Origin: Tamarix chinensis
Taxonomy: Eukaryota; Streptophyta; Magnoliopsida; Caryophyllales; Tamaricaceae
Direction: 5' to 3'
Length of the DNA stretch: 64,000 nucleotides
NCBI GenBank assembly: GCA_030549775.1
Contig: CM060181.1
Span: 54,545,201 to 54,609,200 of the forward strand
Shown: piece by piece, positions 36,617 to 48,974 of the stretch
How positions within the stretch are numbered: the stretch's first letter is position 1
How the letters are laid out: each line of letters opens with the position of its first letter
Translations under genes and position numbers: made by a program
Notes under the pieces: generated by a model
Seen by the model: only the letters and a program-made list of their open reading frames with translations
What the model was told of the DNA's origin: nothing
The model's database searches: none

Positions 36617-37602
36617 CCACAAGTAGTTTGCAACTTAGTCAATCTCCTTCGCTTGACTAATATATGGCATAAGATTTTTTCTATTATTTCTCAATATAAT
36701 CTAGTAGTAGATATTGAATCCCCTAACATCTTCATCACTATTATATTAATTTGTATGTTATAATTACTTTTCATTTACTTTATTTCTCATTTTAAAATAT
36801 GCACATAATCATGTTTTTCTAATTATTTATTTTTTATGTAATTTTAGAGTTATAGTTAGTAACTTTTTTAATTCTATTTATATGCCAGCAAATATTAATG
36901 AGATATCTCAATCCCTAAACTAGAACGAAAGCCTTCTTACAAATATTTTAATTAATAATAAACTGGTTTAAAATTAAAAAAATGGAAAGGATTTCGATAT
37001 TAGATGAGCAAATGGGTTGTGTGGTTGACATGGTTAACAAATTAGAGGCAGAACAAGAGTCACTTAGTACTTTAGTTCCAAATTTAAGTAGGAGTTATGA
37101 GTATAATGTTTCCATGTCAAAATGTAATAATGAGATCATTGATGAGGTCCCCATAGAGCATATTGAGATGGATGATCAATTGGAAGAAGATCCCACAATA
37201 GAGGAAGAAGAATTTAATTGAAATGAGGAGTAAGTAAAATAAGAGGAGCATACAGATGACAATACTTTCACCTTCATCGAGCATGGGCCATCTTTGGATA
37301 TCTATTCCATTATTTTGCAAAAATGTAATCATTAATCACTTGGTAAGCTTCCAAGTTACTTTGATTTTAGTTTCAGTATTCACACTACATGTTTTCCCTC
37401 TCTTAGTCAGCTATATGGATCTAAGAATGAAGATAGTGATTAACTCATCCTAGAAATATCTAATAAGCAAAATGCTCTAAACGAGAGGTTATCTTGAAGA
37501 TATGTGCTAAAGGATAAGGCTTTAAGACAATATTTTTATATTTTTAAGGGAGACCACCATATATTAACCCTAGGTAAAACACTCTATTTTCATAAAGTCA
37601 TA
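36617..37602 (+). repeat. Unnamed repeat modules C and D with a short acidic frame
   Basis: C is 36617-36969 and D is 36970-37602, leading into the array. D holds an open frame at 36982-37221 (79 codons). It starts MERISILDEQMGCVVDM and continues as a coiled coil (VNKLEAEQESL) with an acidic tail (EEDPTIEEEEF). Readable pieces continue to about 37440 (HGPSLDIYSIILQKC, SLSQLYGSKNED). The left copy at 14280 has the same start with a stop. I do not recognise the protein; a gag-like coiled coil of an unknown element is possible. Confidence 0.55.
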
Positions 37603-37618
37603 AGAGTTCTGCTAGAAA

Positions 37619-38015
37619 TTAGTATCAGAGCGGTTGATCCTTTCAATCACGCTCTTTCCTTTTTAAAATTTTTAAACTAATACCACAATTTAGTATCAAA
37701 GCAATTTTGATCTATTTTCTGATTTTCAGTCAACTTCGCCGCTCTGATACCACCACAAGTTGGTATCAGAGCAGTTTTGATCTATTTTCCAATTTTCAGT
37801 CAACTTTGCCGCTTTGACACCAACTTGTGGTATCGGCTTACAAATTTTAAAAATGAAAGAGTTTGGTGAAAACAAACTTCGATACCAACTTGTGGTATCA
37901 ATTTAAAAAGTTTAAAATCGAAAAAGCGCGATCGAAACTGCTCTGATACCAACTTGTGGTATCAGTTTGAAAATTGTAAAAACAAAAGAGAGTGACTGAA
38001 AGGATCAACTGCTCT
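37619..38015. repeat. Inverted-repeat cluster 0 (divergent)
   Basis: The longest and most diverged of the clusters. It carries extra copies of the ccgctctgataccacc/agttggtatcagagc module near 37740-37800. It begins ttagtatcagagcgg and ends gatcaactgctct. Confidence 0.8.
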
Positions 38016-38762
38016 AAAGGAGAGGTTATCTTGAAGATTTTGTGTATAAATATCTTTCCCTCCTCCCTAACCCCCTCAATTTTTCCTCTACTTCCATTCG
38101 CCCCTCAATCCGTCTATCAACACATGTCCAAAGACTCAGCGCACTACACCGCGGAAGGATCAATAGGACCATCTATGACGACAATGGCATATGATGGTAA
38201 TTCAACTCAACCCTCAATCACTTCAAGACTCATTGCTCTATCGCGCTCGATCATCAGTTCAAGAGTCCATTATTTGGGGTTGAAGGTAGAGTCCGATCCC
38301 TCCTCTCCATCAGCTTCCCCTGGCTCAATAGAGAAAGATTGTCAAGATACGGTGTACTACAACGCCGAAGGTTCCAAAGGAACGTGGAATGCATCTAGGA
38401 TGATATTTCTGCAGGATGATGATTCAATCCCAAAGTCTCCACCGTTGATCGTTTTAAGATTCCATAACCTGTCGGGCTCTAACATCGGTTGACGATTCTT
38501 TTCTTTTAGGTCGATGGTGGATTCCAGCCCCTCCTCTCTGCATGCTCCTCTTTGCTCAGAAAAGCAAGTCTCTCCTCCTCACTCAGGGGAAGTAGAACAA
38601 CATTGTCTGCGTGTCACTAAGTGGTATTTCACAGTGGTCATCTTTATCTTGGCTTTTTTCTACCTTGCTACGATATTCCCGCACTATTCTACTTTTCTCA
38701 AATATACGGGCAATGGCATTGGCGGCTTTTTGATATATCTACAATTCAGAAACATTCACTAG
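37992..38762 (+). CDS. Array gene-like copy 0 (divergent, longest open frame)
   Basis: The open frame runs 37992-38492. The likelier start is the ATG at 38124, about 80 bp after a tataaata box (38045), giving 122 residues. Unlike other copies it has CAA where they have the first TGA, so MSKDSAHY continues through NSTQPSITSR and DTVYYNAEGSKGTW to SGSNIG and a TGA at 38490. The same frame then reopens as MVDSSPSSLHAPLC (38514) with the hydrophobic VVIFILAFFYLATIF, and ends early at 38762. There it fuses to the next copy, replacing the normal C-terminal tail. It resembles the ancestral form. Function and expression are unknown; I recognise no family. Confidence 0.35.
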
Positions 38763-38794
38763 CGTGTTAATAATCATTGTAAAAATGAAAGAGC

Positions 38795-39676
38795 ATGACT
38801 AAAAAGATCAACCGCTCTAAAGGAGAGGTTATCTCGAATATTTTGCGTATAAATCTCTTTCCCTCCTCCCTAACCCCCTCAATTGCTCCTCTACTTCCAT
38901 TCACCCCTCGATCCGTCTATCAACACATGTCCGAAAACTCAGCGCACTACACCACGGAAGGATCCACAGGACCGTCTACGACGACAATGGCAGCTAATGA
39001 TAATTCAACTTGACCCTCGATCACTTCAAGACTCAGTGCCCTATCACGCTCGATCATCAGTTTACGAGTCCATTATTTGGGGTTGAAGGCAGAGTCTAGT
39101 CCCTCCACTCCATCAGCTTCCCCAGGCTCAGCAGAGCAAGACCATCAAGATACGGTGTACTACAACGCCGAAGGTTCCAGAGGAACGTGGAATGCATCTA
39201 GGATGATATTTCTACAGGATGAATATTCAATCCCAAAGTCTCCATCGTCGATCGTTTTAAGATTCCGTAACCTGTCTGGCTCGAACATCGGTTGACGATT
39301 CTTTTCTGTTAGGTCGACGGTGGATTCCAGCCCCTCGTCTCTGCATGATTCTCTTTGCTCAGAAGAGAAAGTCTCTCCTCCTCACTCAGGGCAAGTAGAA
39401 CAACACTGTCCAGGTGTCACTAGGTGGGATTTCACAGCGGTCATCTTTATCTTGGCTTCTATCTACCTTGCTACGATATTCCCGCACTATGCTACTTTTC
39501 TCAAATATGCGGGCAAGGACATTGGCGGCTCTTTGATATATCTACAATTCAGAAAAATCCATTGGCATGTTAATAATCATGGCAATGAAGCAAGGGAAGG
39601 AAGGGAAGGAATCGGAGCAGGAGGAACAGTGGAGGATGCGATGGCAGGATTAAGAGAGTTGTTTGGGTATGAATGA
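38795..39676 (+). CDS. Array gene-like copy 1, three same-frame segments
   Basis: Segments of 72, 72 and 118 codons lie in one frame, separated by TGA at 39011 and 39293. A TATA box (38848) and pyrimidine-rich leader make the ATG at 38927 the plausible start; the earlier ATG at 38795 precedes the TATA box. The third segment (39320-39676) has a serine-rich start (SSPSSLHDSLCSEE), a hydrophobic segment at residues about 41-57 (VIFILASIYLATIF), LIYLQFRKIHW, and a charged glycine-rich tail ending LRELFGYE. It would be a small single-pass membrane protein if translated. The sequence before the third segment (ttcttttctgttag) looks like a splice acceptor, so an intron removing the second TGA is possible. 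This copy lacks its own left IR arm. Confidence 0.35.
38848..38854 (+). promoter_or_regulatory. TATA box of the array units
   Basis: tataaat followed by ctctttccctcctccctaac, a pyrimidine-rich leader of plant type. It lies 53 bp after each unit start, so it recurs at 40398, 41948, 43496, 45046, 46596, 48146 and 49694. The divergent copy has tataaata at 38045. Confidence 0.55.
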
Positions 39677-40041
39677 ACTGGACACACAACTGTAAGTAGC
39701 TGGTTGATTCCATTTATTGTTTCAAGATAGTTAAGATACAGACGAATATGGTACTATAGTGTTTCCAACATGGCTTTTGAATGGCGGGATTTTTTCACCT
39801 CTGACATACGGTTCTGTGGGTAGTGGGATTTTTGGTTTGAAGTTGTTACTCTAATTGTTCTTTCATTCTTTAATGGTCATGAATTTCCCTCCGAAAAGGT
39901 TTTCGCGTTTTGTTGTTGTTTCTCTACATTAAGTTAATTCTACAATACCCTTGTTATTGGACTTAAATTCAATTGGCAAATCTATTGATACCCTTGTAGT
40001 TCTTTACGATATCATGATATCCATAAGAGTCCTACTAGAAA

Positions 40042-40368
40042 TTGGTATCAGAGCGGTTGAACCTTTCATTCACGCTCTTTCGTTTTTAAAATTTTTAAAC
40101 TGATACCACAAGTTGGTATCAGAGCAGTTTCAATCTATTTTTCGATTTTTAGTCAACTTCGCCGCTCTGACACCAACTTGTGGTATCAGCTTCCAAATTT
40201 TAAAAAGGAAAGAGCGTGGTGAAAAAAAACTTCGATACTAACTTGTGGTATTAATTTAAAAAGTTTAAAATCGGAAAAGCAATTTCAAAACTGCTCTTAT
40301 ACCAACTTGTGGTATCAGTTTAAAAATTGTAAAAATGAAAGAGCATGACTAAAAAGATCAACCGCTCT
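40042..40368. repeat. Inverted-repeat cluster 1
   Basis: The left arm runs from ttggtatcagagcggttg to about 40145, and the right arm from about 40280 to gatcaaccgctct. The arms match over roughly 90 bp, with a near-perfect 34-bp core containing CAAGTTGGTATCAGAGC. Two further diverged minus-oriented copies of the module lie between the arms (near 40160 and 40230). Confidence 0.9.
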
Positions 40369-41226
40369 AAAGGAGAGGTTATCTCGAATATTTTGCGTAT
40401 AAATCTCTTTCCCTCCTCCCTAACCCCCTCAATTGCTCCTCTACTTCCATTCACCCCTCGATCCGTCTATCAACACATGTCCGAAAACTCAGCGCACTAC
40501 ACCACGGAAGGATCCAAAGGACCGTCTACGACGACAATGGCAGCTGATGATAATTCAACTTGACCCTCGATCACTTCAAGACTCAGTGCCCTATCACGCT
40601 CGATCATCAGTTTAGGAGTCCATTATTTGGGGTTGAAGGCAGAGTCTAGTCCCTCCACTCCATCAGCTTCCCCAGGCTCAGCAGAGCAAGACCATCAAGA
40701 TATGGTGTACTACAACGCCGAAGGTTCCAGAGGAACGTGGAATGCATCTAGGATGATATTTCTAGAGGATGAATATTCAATCCCAAAGTCTCCATCGTCG
40801 ATCGTTTTAAGATTTCGTAACCTGTCTGGCTCGAACACCGGTTGACGATTCTTTTCTGTTAGGTCGACGGTGGATTCCAGCCCCTCGTCTCTGCATGATT
40901 CTCTTTGCTCAGAAGAGAAAGTCTCTCCTCCTCACTCAGGGCAAGTAGAACAACACTGTCCAGGTGTCACTAAGTGGGATTTCACAGCGGTCATCTTTAT
41001 CTTGGCTTCTATCTACCTTGCTACGATATTCCCGCACTATGCTACTTTTCTCAAATATGCGGGCAAGGACATTGGCGGCTCTTTGATATATCTACAATTC
41101 AGAAAAATCCATTGGCATGTTAATAATCATGGCAATGAAGCAAGGGAAGGAAGGGAAGGAATCGGAGCAGGAGGAACAGTGGAGGATGCGATGGCAGGAT
41201 TAAGAGAGTTGTTTGGGTATGAATGA
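40345..41226 (+). CDS. Array gene-like copy 2
   Basis: Same layout as copy 1: TGA at 40561 and 40843, final segment 40870-41226. Private changes include GSKGPS, HQDMVYY, FLEDEY and SGSNTG. The final 118-residue segment differs from copy 1 only at VTKW for VTRW. Confidence 0.35.
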
Positions 41227-41591
41227 ACTGGACACACAACTGTAAGTAGCTGCTTGATTCCATTTATTGTTTCAAGATAGTTAAGATACACACGAATATG
41301 GTACTATAGTGTTTCCAACATGGCTTTTGAATGGTGGGATTTTTTCACCTCTGACATACGGTTCTGTGGGTAGTGGGATTTTTGGTTTGAAGTTGTTACT
41401 CTAATTGTTCTTTCATTCTTTAATGGTCATGAATTTCCCTCCGAAAAGGTTTTCGCGTTTCGTTGTTGTTTCTCTACATTAAGTTAATTCTACAATACCC
41501 TTGTTATTGGACTTAAATTCAATTGACAAATCTATTGATACCCTTATAGTTCTTTACGATATCATGATATCCATAAGAGTCCTACTAGAAA

Positions 41592-41918
41592 TTGGTATCA
41601 GAGCGGTTGAACCTTTCATTCACGCTCTTTCGTTTTTAAAATTTTTAAACTGATACCACAAGTTGGTATCAGAGCAGTTTCAATCTATTTTTCGATTTTT
41701 AGTCAACTTCGCCGCTCTGACACCAACTTGTGGTATCAGCTTCCAAATTTTAAAAAGGAATGAGCGTGGTGAAAAAAAACTTCGATACTAACTTGTGGTA
41801 TTAATTTAAAAAGTTTAAAATCGGAAAAGCAATTTCAAAACTGCTCTGATACCAACTTGTGGTATCAGTTTAAAAATTGTAAAAATGAAAGAGCATGACT
41901 AAAAAGATCAACCGCTCT
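41592..41918. repeat. Inverted-repeat cluster 2
   Basis: As cluster 1, with one visible base change in the middle modules (gaatgagcg). Confidence 0.9.
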
Positions 41919-42776
41919 AAAGGAGAGGTTATCTCGAATATTTTGCGTATAAATCTCTTTCCCTCCTCCCTAACCCCCTCAATTGCTCCTTTACTTCCAT
42001 TCACCCCTCGATCCGTCTATCAACACATGTCCGAAAACTCAGCGCGCTAGACCAGGGAAGGATCCACAGGACCGTCTACGACGACAATGGCAGCTGATGA
42101 TAATTCAACTTGACCCTCGATCACTTCAAGACTCAGTGCCCTATCACGCTCGATCATCAGTTTAGGAGTCCATTATTTGGGGTTGAAGGCAGAGTCTAGT
42201 CCCTCCACTCCATCAGCTTCCCCAGGCTCAGCAGAGCAAGACCATCAAGATACGGTGTACTACAACGCCGAAGGTTCCAGAGGAACGTGGAATGCATCTA
42301 GGATGATATTTCTACAGGATGAATATTCAATCCCAAAGTCTCCATCGTCGATCGTTTTAAGATTCCGTAACCTGTCTGGCTCGAACATCGGTTGACGATT
42401 CTTTTCTGTTAGGTCGACAGTGGATTCTAGCCCCTCGTCTCTGCATGATTCTCTTCGCTCAGAAGAGCAAGTCTCTCCTCCTCACTCACGGCAAGTAGAA
42501 CAACACTGTCCAAGTGTCACTAAGTGGGATTTCACAGCGGTCATCTTTATCTTGGCTTCTATCTACCTTGCTACGATATTCCCGCACTATGCTACTTTTC
42601 TCAAATATGCGGGCAAGGACATTGGCGGCTCTTTGATATATCTACAATTCAGAAAAATCCATTGGCATGTTAATAATCATGGCAATGAATCAAGGGAAGG
42701 AAGGGAAGGAATCGGAGCAGGAGGAACAGTGGAGGATGCGATGGCAGGATTAAGAGAGTTGTTTGGGTATGAATGA
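41895..42776 (+). CDS. Array gene-like copy 3, with extra early stop
   Basis: Two linked changes (gcgctag and accaggg) create a TAG eight codons after the likely start (MSENSAR then stop); copy 6 has the same pair. The second segment is 42177-42395 and the third 42420-42776, with HSRQVEQ, CPSVTK and NESREG as differences. Confidence 0.3.
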
Positions 42777-43139
42777 ACTGGACACACAACTGTAAGTAGC
42801 TGGTTGATTCCATTTATTGTTTCAAGATAGTTAAGATACACACGAATATGGTACTATAGTGTTTCCAACATGGCTTTTGAATGGCGGGATTTTTTCACCT
42901 CTGACATACGGTTCTGTGGGTAGTGGGATTTTTGGTTTGAATTTGTTACTCTAATTGTTCTTTCATTCTTTAATGGTCATGAATTTCCCTCCGAAAAGGT
43001 TTTCGCGTTTCGTTGTTGTTTCTCTACATTAAGTTAATTCTACAATACCCTTGTTATTGGACTTAAATTCAATTGGCAAATCTATTGATACCCTTATAGT
43101 TCTTTACGATATCATGATATCCATAAGTCCTACTAGAAA

Positions 43140-43466
43140 TTGGTATCAGAGCGGTTGAACCTTTCATTCACGCTCTTTCGTTTTTAAAATTTTTAAACTG
43201 ATACCACAAGTTGGTATCAGAGCAGTTTCAATCTAGTTTTTGATTTTTAGTCAACTTCGCCGCTCAGACACCAACTTGTGGTATCAGCTTCCAAATTTTA
43301 AAAAGGAAAGAGCGTGGTGAAAAAAAACTTCGATACTAACTTGTGGTATTAATTTAAAAAGTTTAAAATCGGAAAAGCAATTTCAAAACTGCTCTGATAC
43401 CAACTTGTGGTATCAGTTTAAAAATTGTAAAAATGAAAGAGCATGACTAAAAAGATCAACCGCTCT
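43140..43466. repeat. Inverted-repeat cluster 3
   Basis: The preceding unit junction has lost two bases (ccataagtcc instead of ccataagagtcc), which explains the 1548-bp spacing. Confidence 0.9.
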
Positions 43467-44324
43467 AAAGGAGAGGTTATCTCGAATATTTTGCGTATAA
43501 ATCTCTTTCCGTCCTCCCTAACCCCCTTAATTGCTCCTCTACTTCCATTCACCCCTCGATCCGTCTATCAACACATGTCCGAAAACTCAGCGCACTACAC
43601 CACGGAAGGATCCACAGGACCGTCTACGACGACAATGGCAGCTGATGATAATTCAACTTGAACCTCGATCACTTCAAGACTCAGTGCCCTATCACGCTCG
43701 ATCATCAGTTTAGCAGTCCATTATTTGGGGTTGAAGGCAGAGTCTAGTCCCTCCACTCCATCAGCTTCCCCAGGCTCAGCAGAGCAAGACCATCAAGATA
43801 CGGTGTACTACAACGCCAAAGGTTCCAGAGGAACGTGGAATGCATCTAGGATGATATTTCTACAGGATGAATATTCAATCCCAAAGAGTCCATCGTCGAT
43901 CGTTTTAAGATTCCGTAACCTGTCTGGCTCGAACATCGGTTGACGATTCTTTTCTGTTAGGTCGACGGTGGATTCCAGCCCCTCATCTCTGCATGATTCT
44001 CTTCGCTCAGAAGAGCAAGTCTCTCCTCCTCACTCAGGGCAAGTAGAACAACACTGTCCAGGTGTCACTAAGTGGGATTTCACAGCGGTCATCTTTATCT
44101 TGGCTTCTATCTACCTTGCTACGATATTCCCGCACTATGCTACGTTTCTCAAATATGCGGGCAAGGACATTGGCGGCTCTTTGATATATCTACAATTCAG
44201 AAAAATCCATTGGCATGTTAATAATCGTGGCAATGAAGCAAGGGAAGGAAGGGAAGGAATCGGAGCAGGAGGAACAGTGGAGGATGCAATGGCAGGATTA
44301 AGAGAGTTGTTTGGGTATGAATGA
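43443..44324 (+). CDS. Array gene-like copy 4
   Basis: TGA at 43659 and 43941. Differences include TPLIAP, YYNAKGSRG and NNRGNEA. It shares AKGSRG, NNRGNEA and the word tttagcagtcc with copy 5. Confidence 0.35.
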
Positions 44325-44689
44325 ACTGGACACACAACTGTAAGTAGGTGGTTGATTCCATTTATTGTTTCAAGATAGTTAAGATACACACGAATATGGT
44401 ACTATAGTGTTTCCAACATGGCTTTTGAATGGCGGAATTTTTTCACCTCTGACATACGGTTCTGTGGGTAGTGGGATTTTTGGTTTGAATTTGTTACTCT
44501 AATTGTTCTTTCATTCTTTAATGGTCATGAATTTCCCTCCGAAAAGGTTTTCGCATTTCGTTGTTGTTTCTCTACATTAAGTTAATTCTACAATACCCTT
44601 GTTATTGGACTTAAATTCAATTGACAAATCTATTGATACCCTTATAGTTCTTTACGATATCATGATATCCATAAGAGTCCTACTAGAAA

Positions 44690-45016
44690 TTGGTATCAGA
44701 GCGGTTGAACCTTTCATTCACGCTCTTTCGTTTTTAAAATTTTTAAACTGATACCACAAGTTGGTATCAGAGCAGTTTCAATCTATTTTTCGATTTTTAG
44801 TCAACTTCGCCGCTCTGACACCAACTTGTGGTATCAGCTTCCAAATTTTAAAAAGGAAAGAGCGTGGTGAAAAAAAACTTCGATACTAACTTGTGGTATT
44901 AATTTAAAAAGTTTAAAATCGGAAAAGTAATTTCAAAACTGCTCTGATACCAACTTGTGGTATCAGTTTAAAAATTGTAAAAATGAAAGAGCATGACTAA
45001 AAAGATCAACCGCTCT
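44690..45016. repeat. Inverted-repeat cluster 4
   Basis: Same architecture; aaaagtaattt replaces aaaagcaattt ahead of the right arm. Confidence 0.9.
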
Positions 45017-45874
45017 AAAGGAGAGGTTATCTCGAATATTTTGCGTATAAATCTCTTTCCCTCCTCCCTAACCCCCTCAATTGCTCCTCTACTTCCATTG
45101 ACCCCTCGATCCGTCTATCAACACATGTCCGAAAACTCAGCGCACTACACCACGGAAGGATCCACAGGACCGTCTACGACGACGATGGCAGCTGATGATA
45201 ATTCAACTTGACCCTCGATCACTTCAAGACTCAGTGCCCTATCACGCTCGATCATCAGTTTAGCAGTCCATTATTTGGGGTTGAAGGCAGAGTCTAGTCC
45301 CTCCACTCCATCAGCTTCCCCAGGCTCAGCAGAGCAAGACCATCAAGATACGGTGTACTACAACGCCAAAGGTTCCAGAGGAACGTGGAATGCATCTAGG
45401 ATGATATTTCTACAGGATGAATATTCAATCCCAAAGTCTCCATCGTTGATCGTTTTAAGATTCCGTAACCTGTCTGGCTCGAACATCGGTTGACGATTCT
45501 TTTCTGTTAGGTCGACGGTGGATTCCAGCCCCTCATCTCTGCATGATTCTCTTCGATCAGAAGAGCAAGTCTCTCCTCCTCACTCAGGGCAAGTAGAACA
45601 ACACTGTCCAGGTGTCACTAAGTGGGATTTCACAGCGGTCATCTTTATCTTGGCTTCTATCTACCTTGCTACGATATTCCCGCACTATGCTACGTTTCTC
45701 AAATATGCGGGCAAGGACATTGGCGGCTCTTTGATATATCTACAATTCAGAAAAATCCATTGGCATGTTAATAATCGTGGCAATGAAGCAAGGGAAGGAA
45801 GGGAAGGAATCGGAGCAGGAGGAACAGTGGAGGATGCCATGGCAGGATTAAGAGAGTTGTTTGGGTATGAATGA
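44993..45874 (+). CDS. Array gene-like copy 5
   Basis: TGA at 45209 and 45491. The start region has LLPLTPRSV and acgacgacgatgg, also found in copy 8. The middle has AKGSRG as in copy 4 and SPSLIV. The third segment is 45518-45874. Confidence 0.35.
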
Positions 45875-46239
45875 ACTGGACACACAACTGTAAGTAGCTG
45901 CTTGATTCCATTTATTGTTTCAAGATAGTTAAGATACACACGAATATGGTACTATAGTGTTTCCAACATGGCTTTTGAATGGCGGAATTTTTTCACCTCT
46001 GACATACGGTTCTGTGGGTAGTGGGATTTTTGGTTTGAATTTGTTACTCTAATTGTTCTTTCATTCTTTAATGGTCATGAATTTCCCTCCGAAAAGGTTT
46101 TCGCATTTCGTTGTTGTTTCTCTACATTAAGTTAATTCTACAATACCCTTGTTATTGGACTTAAATTCAATTGACAAATCTATTGATACCCTTATAGTTC
46201 TTTACGATATCATGATATCCATAAGAGTCCTACTAGAAA

Positions 46240-46566
46240 TTGGTATCAGAGCGGTTGAACCTTTCATTCACGCTCTTTCGTTTTTAAAATTTTTAAACTG
46301 ATACCACAAGTTGGTATCAGAGCAGTTTCAATCTATTTTTCGATTTTTAGTCAACTTCGCCGCTCTGACACCAACTTGTGGTATCAGCTTCCAAATTTTA
46401 AAAAGGAAAGAGCGTGGTGAAAAAAAACTTCGATACTAACTTGTGGTATTAATTTAAAAAGTTTAAAATCGGAAAAGCAATTTCAAAACTGCTCTGATAC
46501 CAACTTGTGGTATCAGTTTAAAAATTGTAAAAATGAAAGAGCATGACTAAAAAGATCAACCGCTCT
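46240..46566. repeat. Inverted-repeat cluster 5
   Basis: Same architecture as cluster 1. Confidence 0.9.
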
Positions 46567-47424
46567 AAAGGAGAGGTTATCTCGAATATTTTGCGTATAA
46601 ATCTCTTTCCCTCCTCCCTAACCCCCTCAATTGCTCCTTTACTTCCATTCACCCCTCGATCCGTCTATCAACACATGTCCGAAAACTCAGCGCGCTAGAC
46701 CAGGGAAGGATCCACAGGACCGTCTACGACGACAATGGCAGCTGATGATAATTCAACTTGACCCTCGATCACTTCAAGACTCAGTGCCCTATCACGCTCG
46801 ATCATCAGTTTAGGAGTCCATTATTTGGGGTTGAAGGCAGAGTCTAGTCCCTCCACTCCATCAGCTTCCCCAGGCTCAGCAGAGCAAGACCATCAAGATA
46901 CGGTGTACTACAACGCCGAAGGTTCCAGAGGAACGTGGAATGCATCTAGGATGATATTTCTACAGGATGAATATTCAATCCCAAAGTCTCCATCGTCGAT
47001 CGTTTTAAGATTCCGTAACCTGTCTGGCTCGAACATCGGTTGACGATTCTTTTCTGTTAGGTCGATGGTGGATTCCAGCCCCTCGTCTCTGCATGATTCT
47101 CTTCGCTCAGAAAAGCAAGTCTCTCCTCCTCACTCAGGGCAAGTAGAACAACACTGTCCAGGTGTCACGAAGTGGGATTTCACAACGGTCATCTTTATCT
47201 TGGCTTCTATCTACCTTGCTACGATATTCCCGCACTATACTACTTTTCTCAAATATGCGGGCAAGGACATTGGCGGCTCTCTGATATATCTACAATTCAG
47301 AAAAATCCATTGGCATGTTAATAATCATGGCAATGAAGCAAGGGAAGGAAGGGAAGGAATCGGAGCAGGAGGAACAATGGAGGATGCGATGGCAGGATTA
47401 AGAGAGTTGTTTGGGTATGAATGA
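46543..47424 (+). CDS. Array gene-like copy 6, with extra early stop
   Basis: Carries the same early TAG and gctcctttactt variant as copy 3. The third segment opens one codon earlier (MVDSS, 47065-47424), because the base change in gtcgatggtgg creates an ATG as in copy 0. Other changes are SEKQV, TTVIF, HYTTF and GTMEDA, all amino-acid changing. Confidence 0.3.
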
Positions 47425-47789
47425 CCTGGACACACAACTGTAAGTAGCTGGTTGATTCCATTTATTGTTTCAAGATAGTTAAGATACAGACGAATATGGT
47501 ACTATAGTGTTTCCAACATGGCTTTTGAATGGCGGGATTTTTTCACCTCTGACATACGGTTCTGTGGGTAGTGGGATTTTTGGTTTGAAGTTGTTACTCT
47601 AATTGTTCTTTCATTCTTTAATGGTCATGAATTTCGCTCCGAAAAGGTTTTCGCGTTTCGTTGTTGTTTCTCTACATTAAGTTAATTCAACAATACCCTT
47701 GTTATTGGACTTAAATTCAATTGGCAAATCTATTGATACCCTTATAGTTCTTTACGATATCATGATATCCATAAGAGTCCTACTAGAAA

Positions 47790-48116
47790 TTGGTATCAGA
47801 GCGGTTGAACCTTTCATTCACGCTCTTTCGTTTTTAAAATTTTTAAACTGATACCACAAGTTGGTATCAGAGCAGTTTCAATCTATTTTTCGATTTTTAG
47901 TCAACTTCGCCGCTCTGACACCAACTTGTGGTATCAGCTTCCAAATTTTAAAAAGGAAAGAGCGTGGTGAAAAAAAACTTCGATACTAACTTGTGGTATT
48001 AATTTAAAAAGTTTAAAATCGGAAAAGCAATTTCAAAACTGCTCTGATACCAACTTGTGGTATCAGTTTAAAAATTGTAAAAATGAAAGAGCATGACTAA
48101 AAAGATCAACCGCTCT
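47790..48116. repeat. Inverted-repeat cluster 6
   Basis: Same architecture as cluster 1. Confidence 0.9.
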
Positions 48117-48974
48117 AAAGGAGAGGTTATCTCGAATATTTTGCGTATAAATCTCTTTCCCTCCTCCCTAACCCCCTCAATTGCTCCTCTACTTCCATTC
48201 ACCCCTCGATCCGTCTATCAACACATGTCCGAAAACTCAGCGCACTACACCACGGAAGGATCCACAGGACCGTCTACGACGACAATGGCAGCTGATGATA
48301 ATTCAACTTGACCCTCAATCACTTCAAGACTCAGTGCCCTATCACGCTCGATCATCAGTTTAGGAGTCCATTATTTGGGGTTGAAGGCAGAGTCTAGTCC
48401 CTCCACTCCATCAGCTTCCCCAGGCTCAGCAGAGCAAGACCATCAAGATACGGTGTACTACAACGCCGAAGGCTCCAGAGGAACGTGGAATGCATCTAGG
48501 ATGATATTTCTACAGGATGAATATTCAATCCCAAAGTCTCCATCGTCGATCGTTTTAAGATTCCGTAACCTGTCTGGCTCGAACATCGGTTGACGATTCT
48601 TTTCTGTTAGGTCGACGGTGGATTCTAGCCCCTCGTCTCTGCATGATTCTCTTTGCTCAGAAGAGCAAGTCTCTCCTCCTCACTCAGGGCAAGTAGAACA
48701 ACACTGTCCAGGTGTCACGAAGTGGGATTTCACAGCGGTCATCTTTATCTTGGCTTCTATCTACCTTGCTACGATATTCCCGCACTATGCTACTTTTCTC
48801 AAATATGCGGGCAAGGACATTGGCGGCTCTCTGATATATCTACAATTCAGAAAAATCCATTGGCATGTTAATAATCATGGCAATGAAGCAAGGGAAGGAA
48901 GGGAAGGAATCGGAGCAGGAGGAACAGTGGAGGATGCGATGGCAGGATTAAGAGAGTTGTTTGGGTATGAATGA
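48093..48974 (+). CDS. Array gene-like copy 7
   Basis: TGA at 48309 and 48591. It is close to the consensus of the array. The third segment, 48618-48974, has no private amino-acid change that I can see. Its tail shares agatacagacg and tttcgctcc with copy 6. Confidence 0.35.

Noticed and set aside
40042..40368. tRNA-Met gene or tRNA-derived element
   Set aside because: Only the TGGTATCAGAGC complement of the tRNA 3' end is present; no cloverleaf, A box or B box could be made out.
44135..44389. Minus-strand frames (also at 45685-45939) as antisense genes in the array
   Set aside because: They appear in only two copies and mirror the plus-strand frame; the others have stops.
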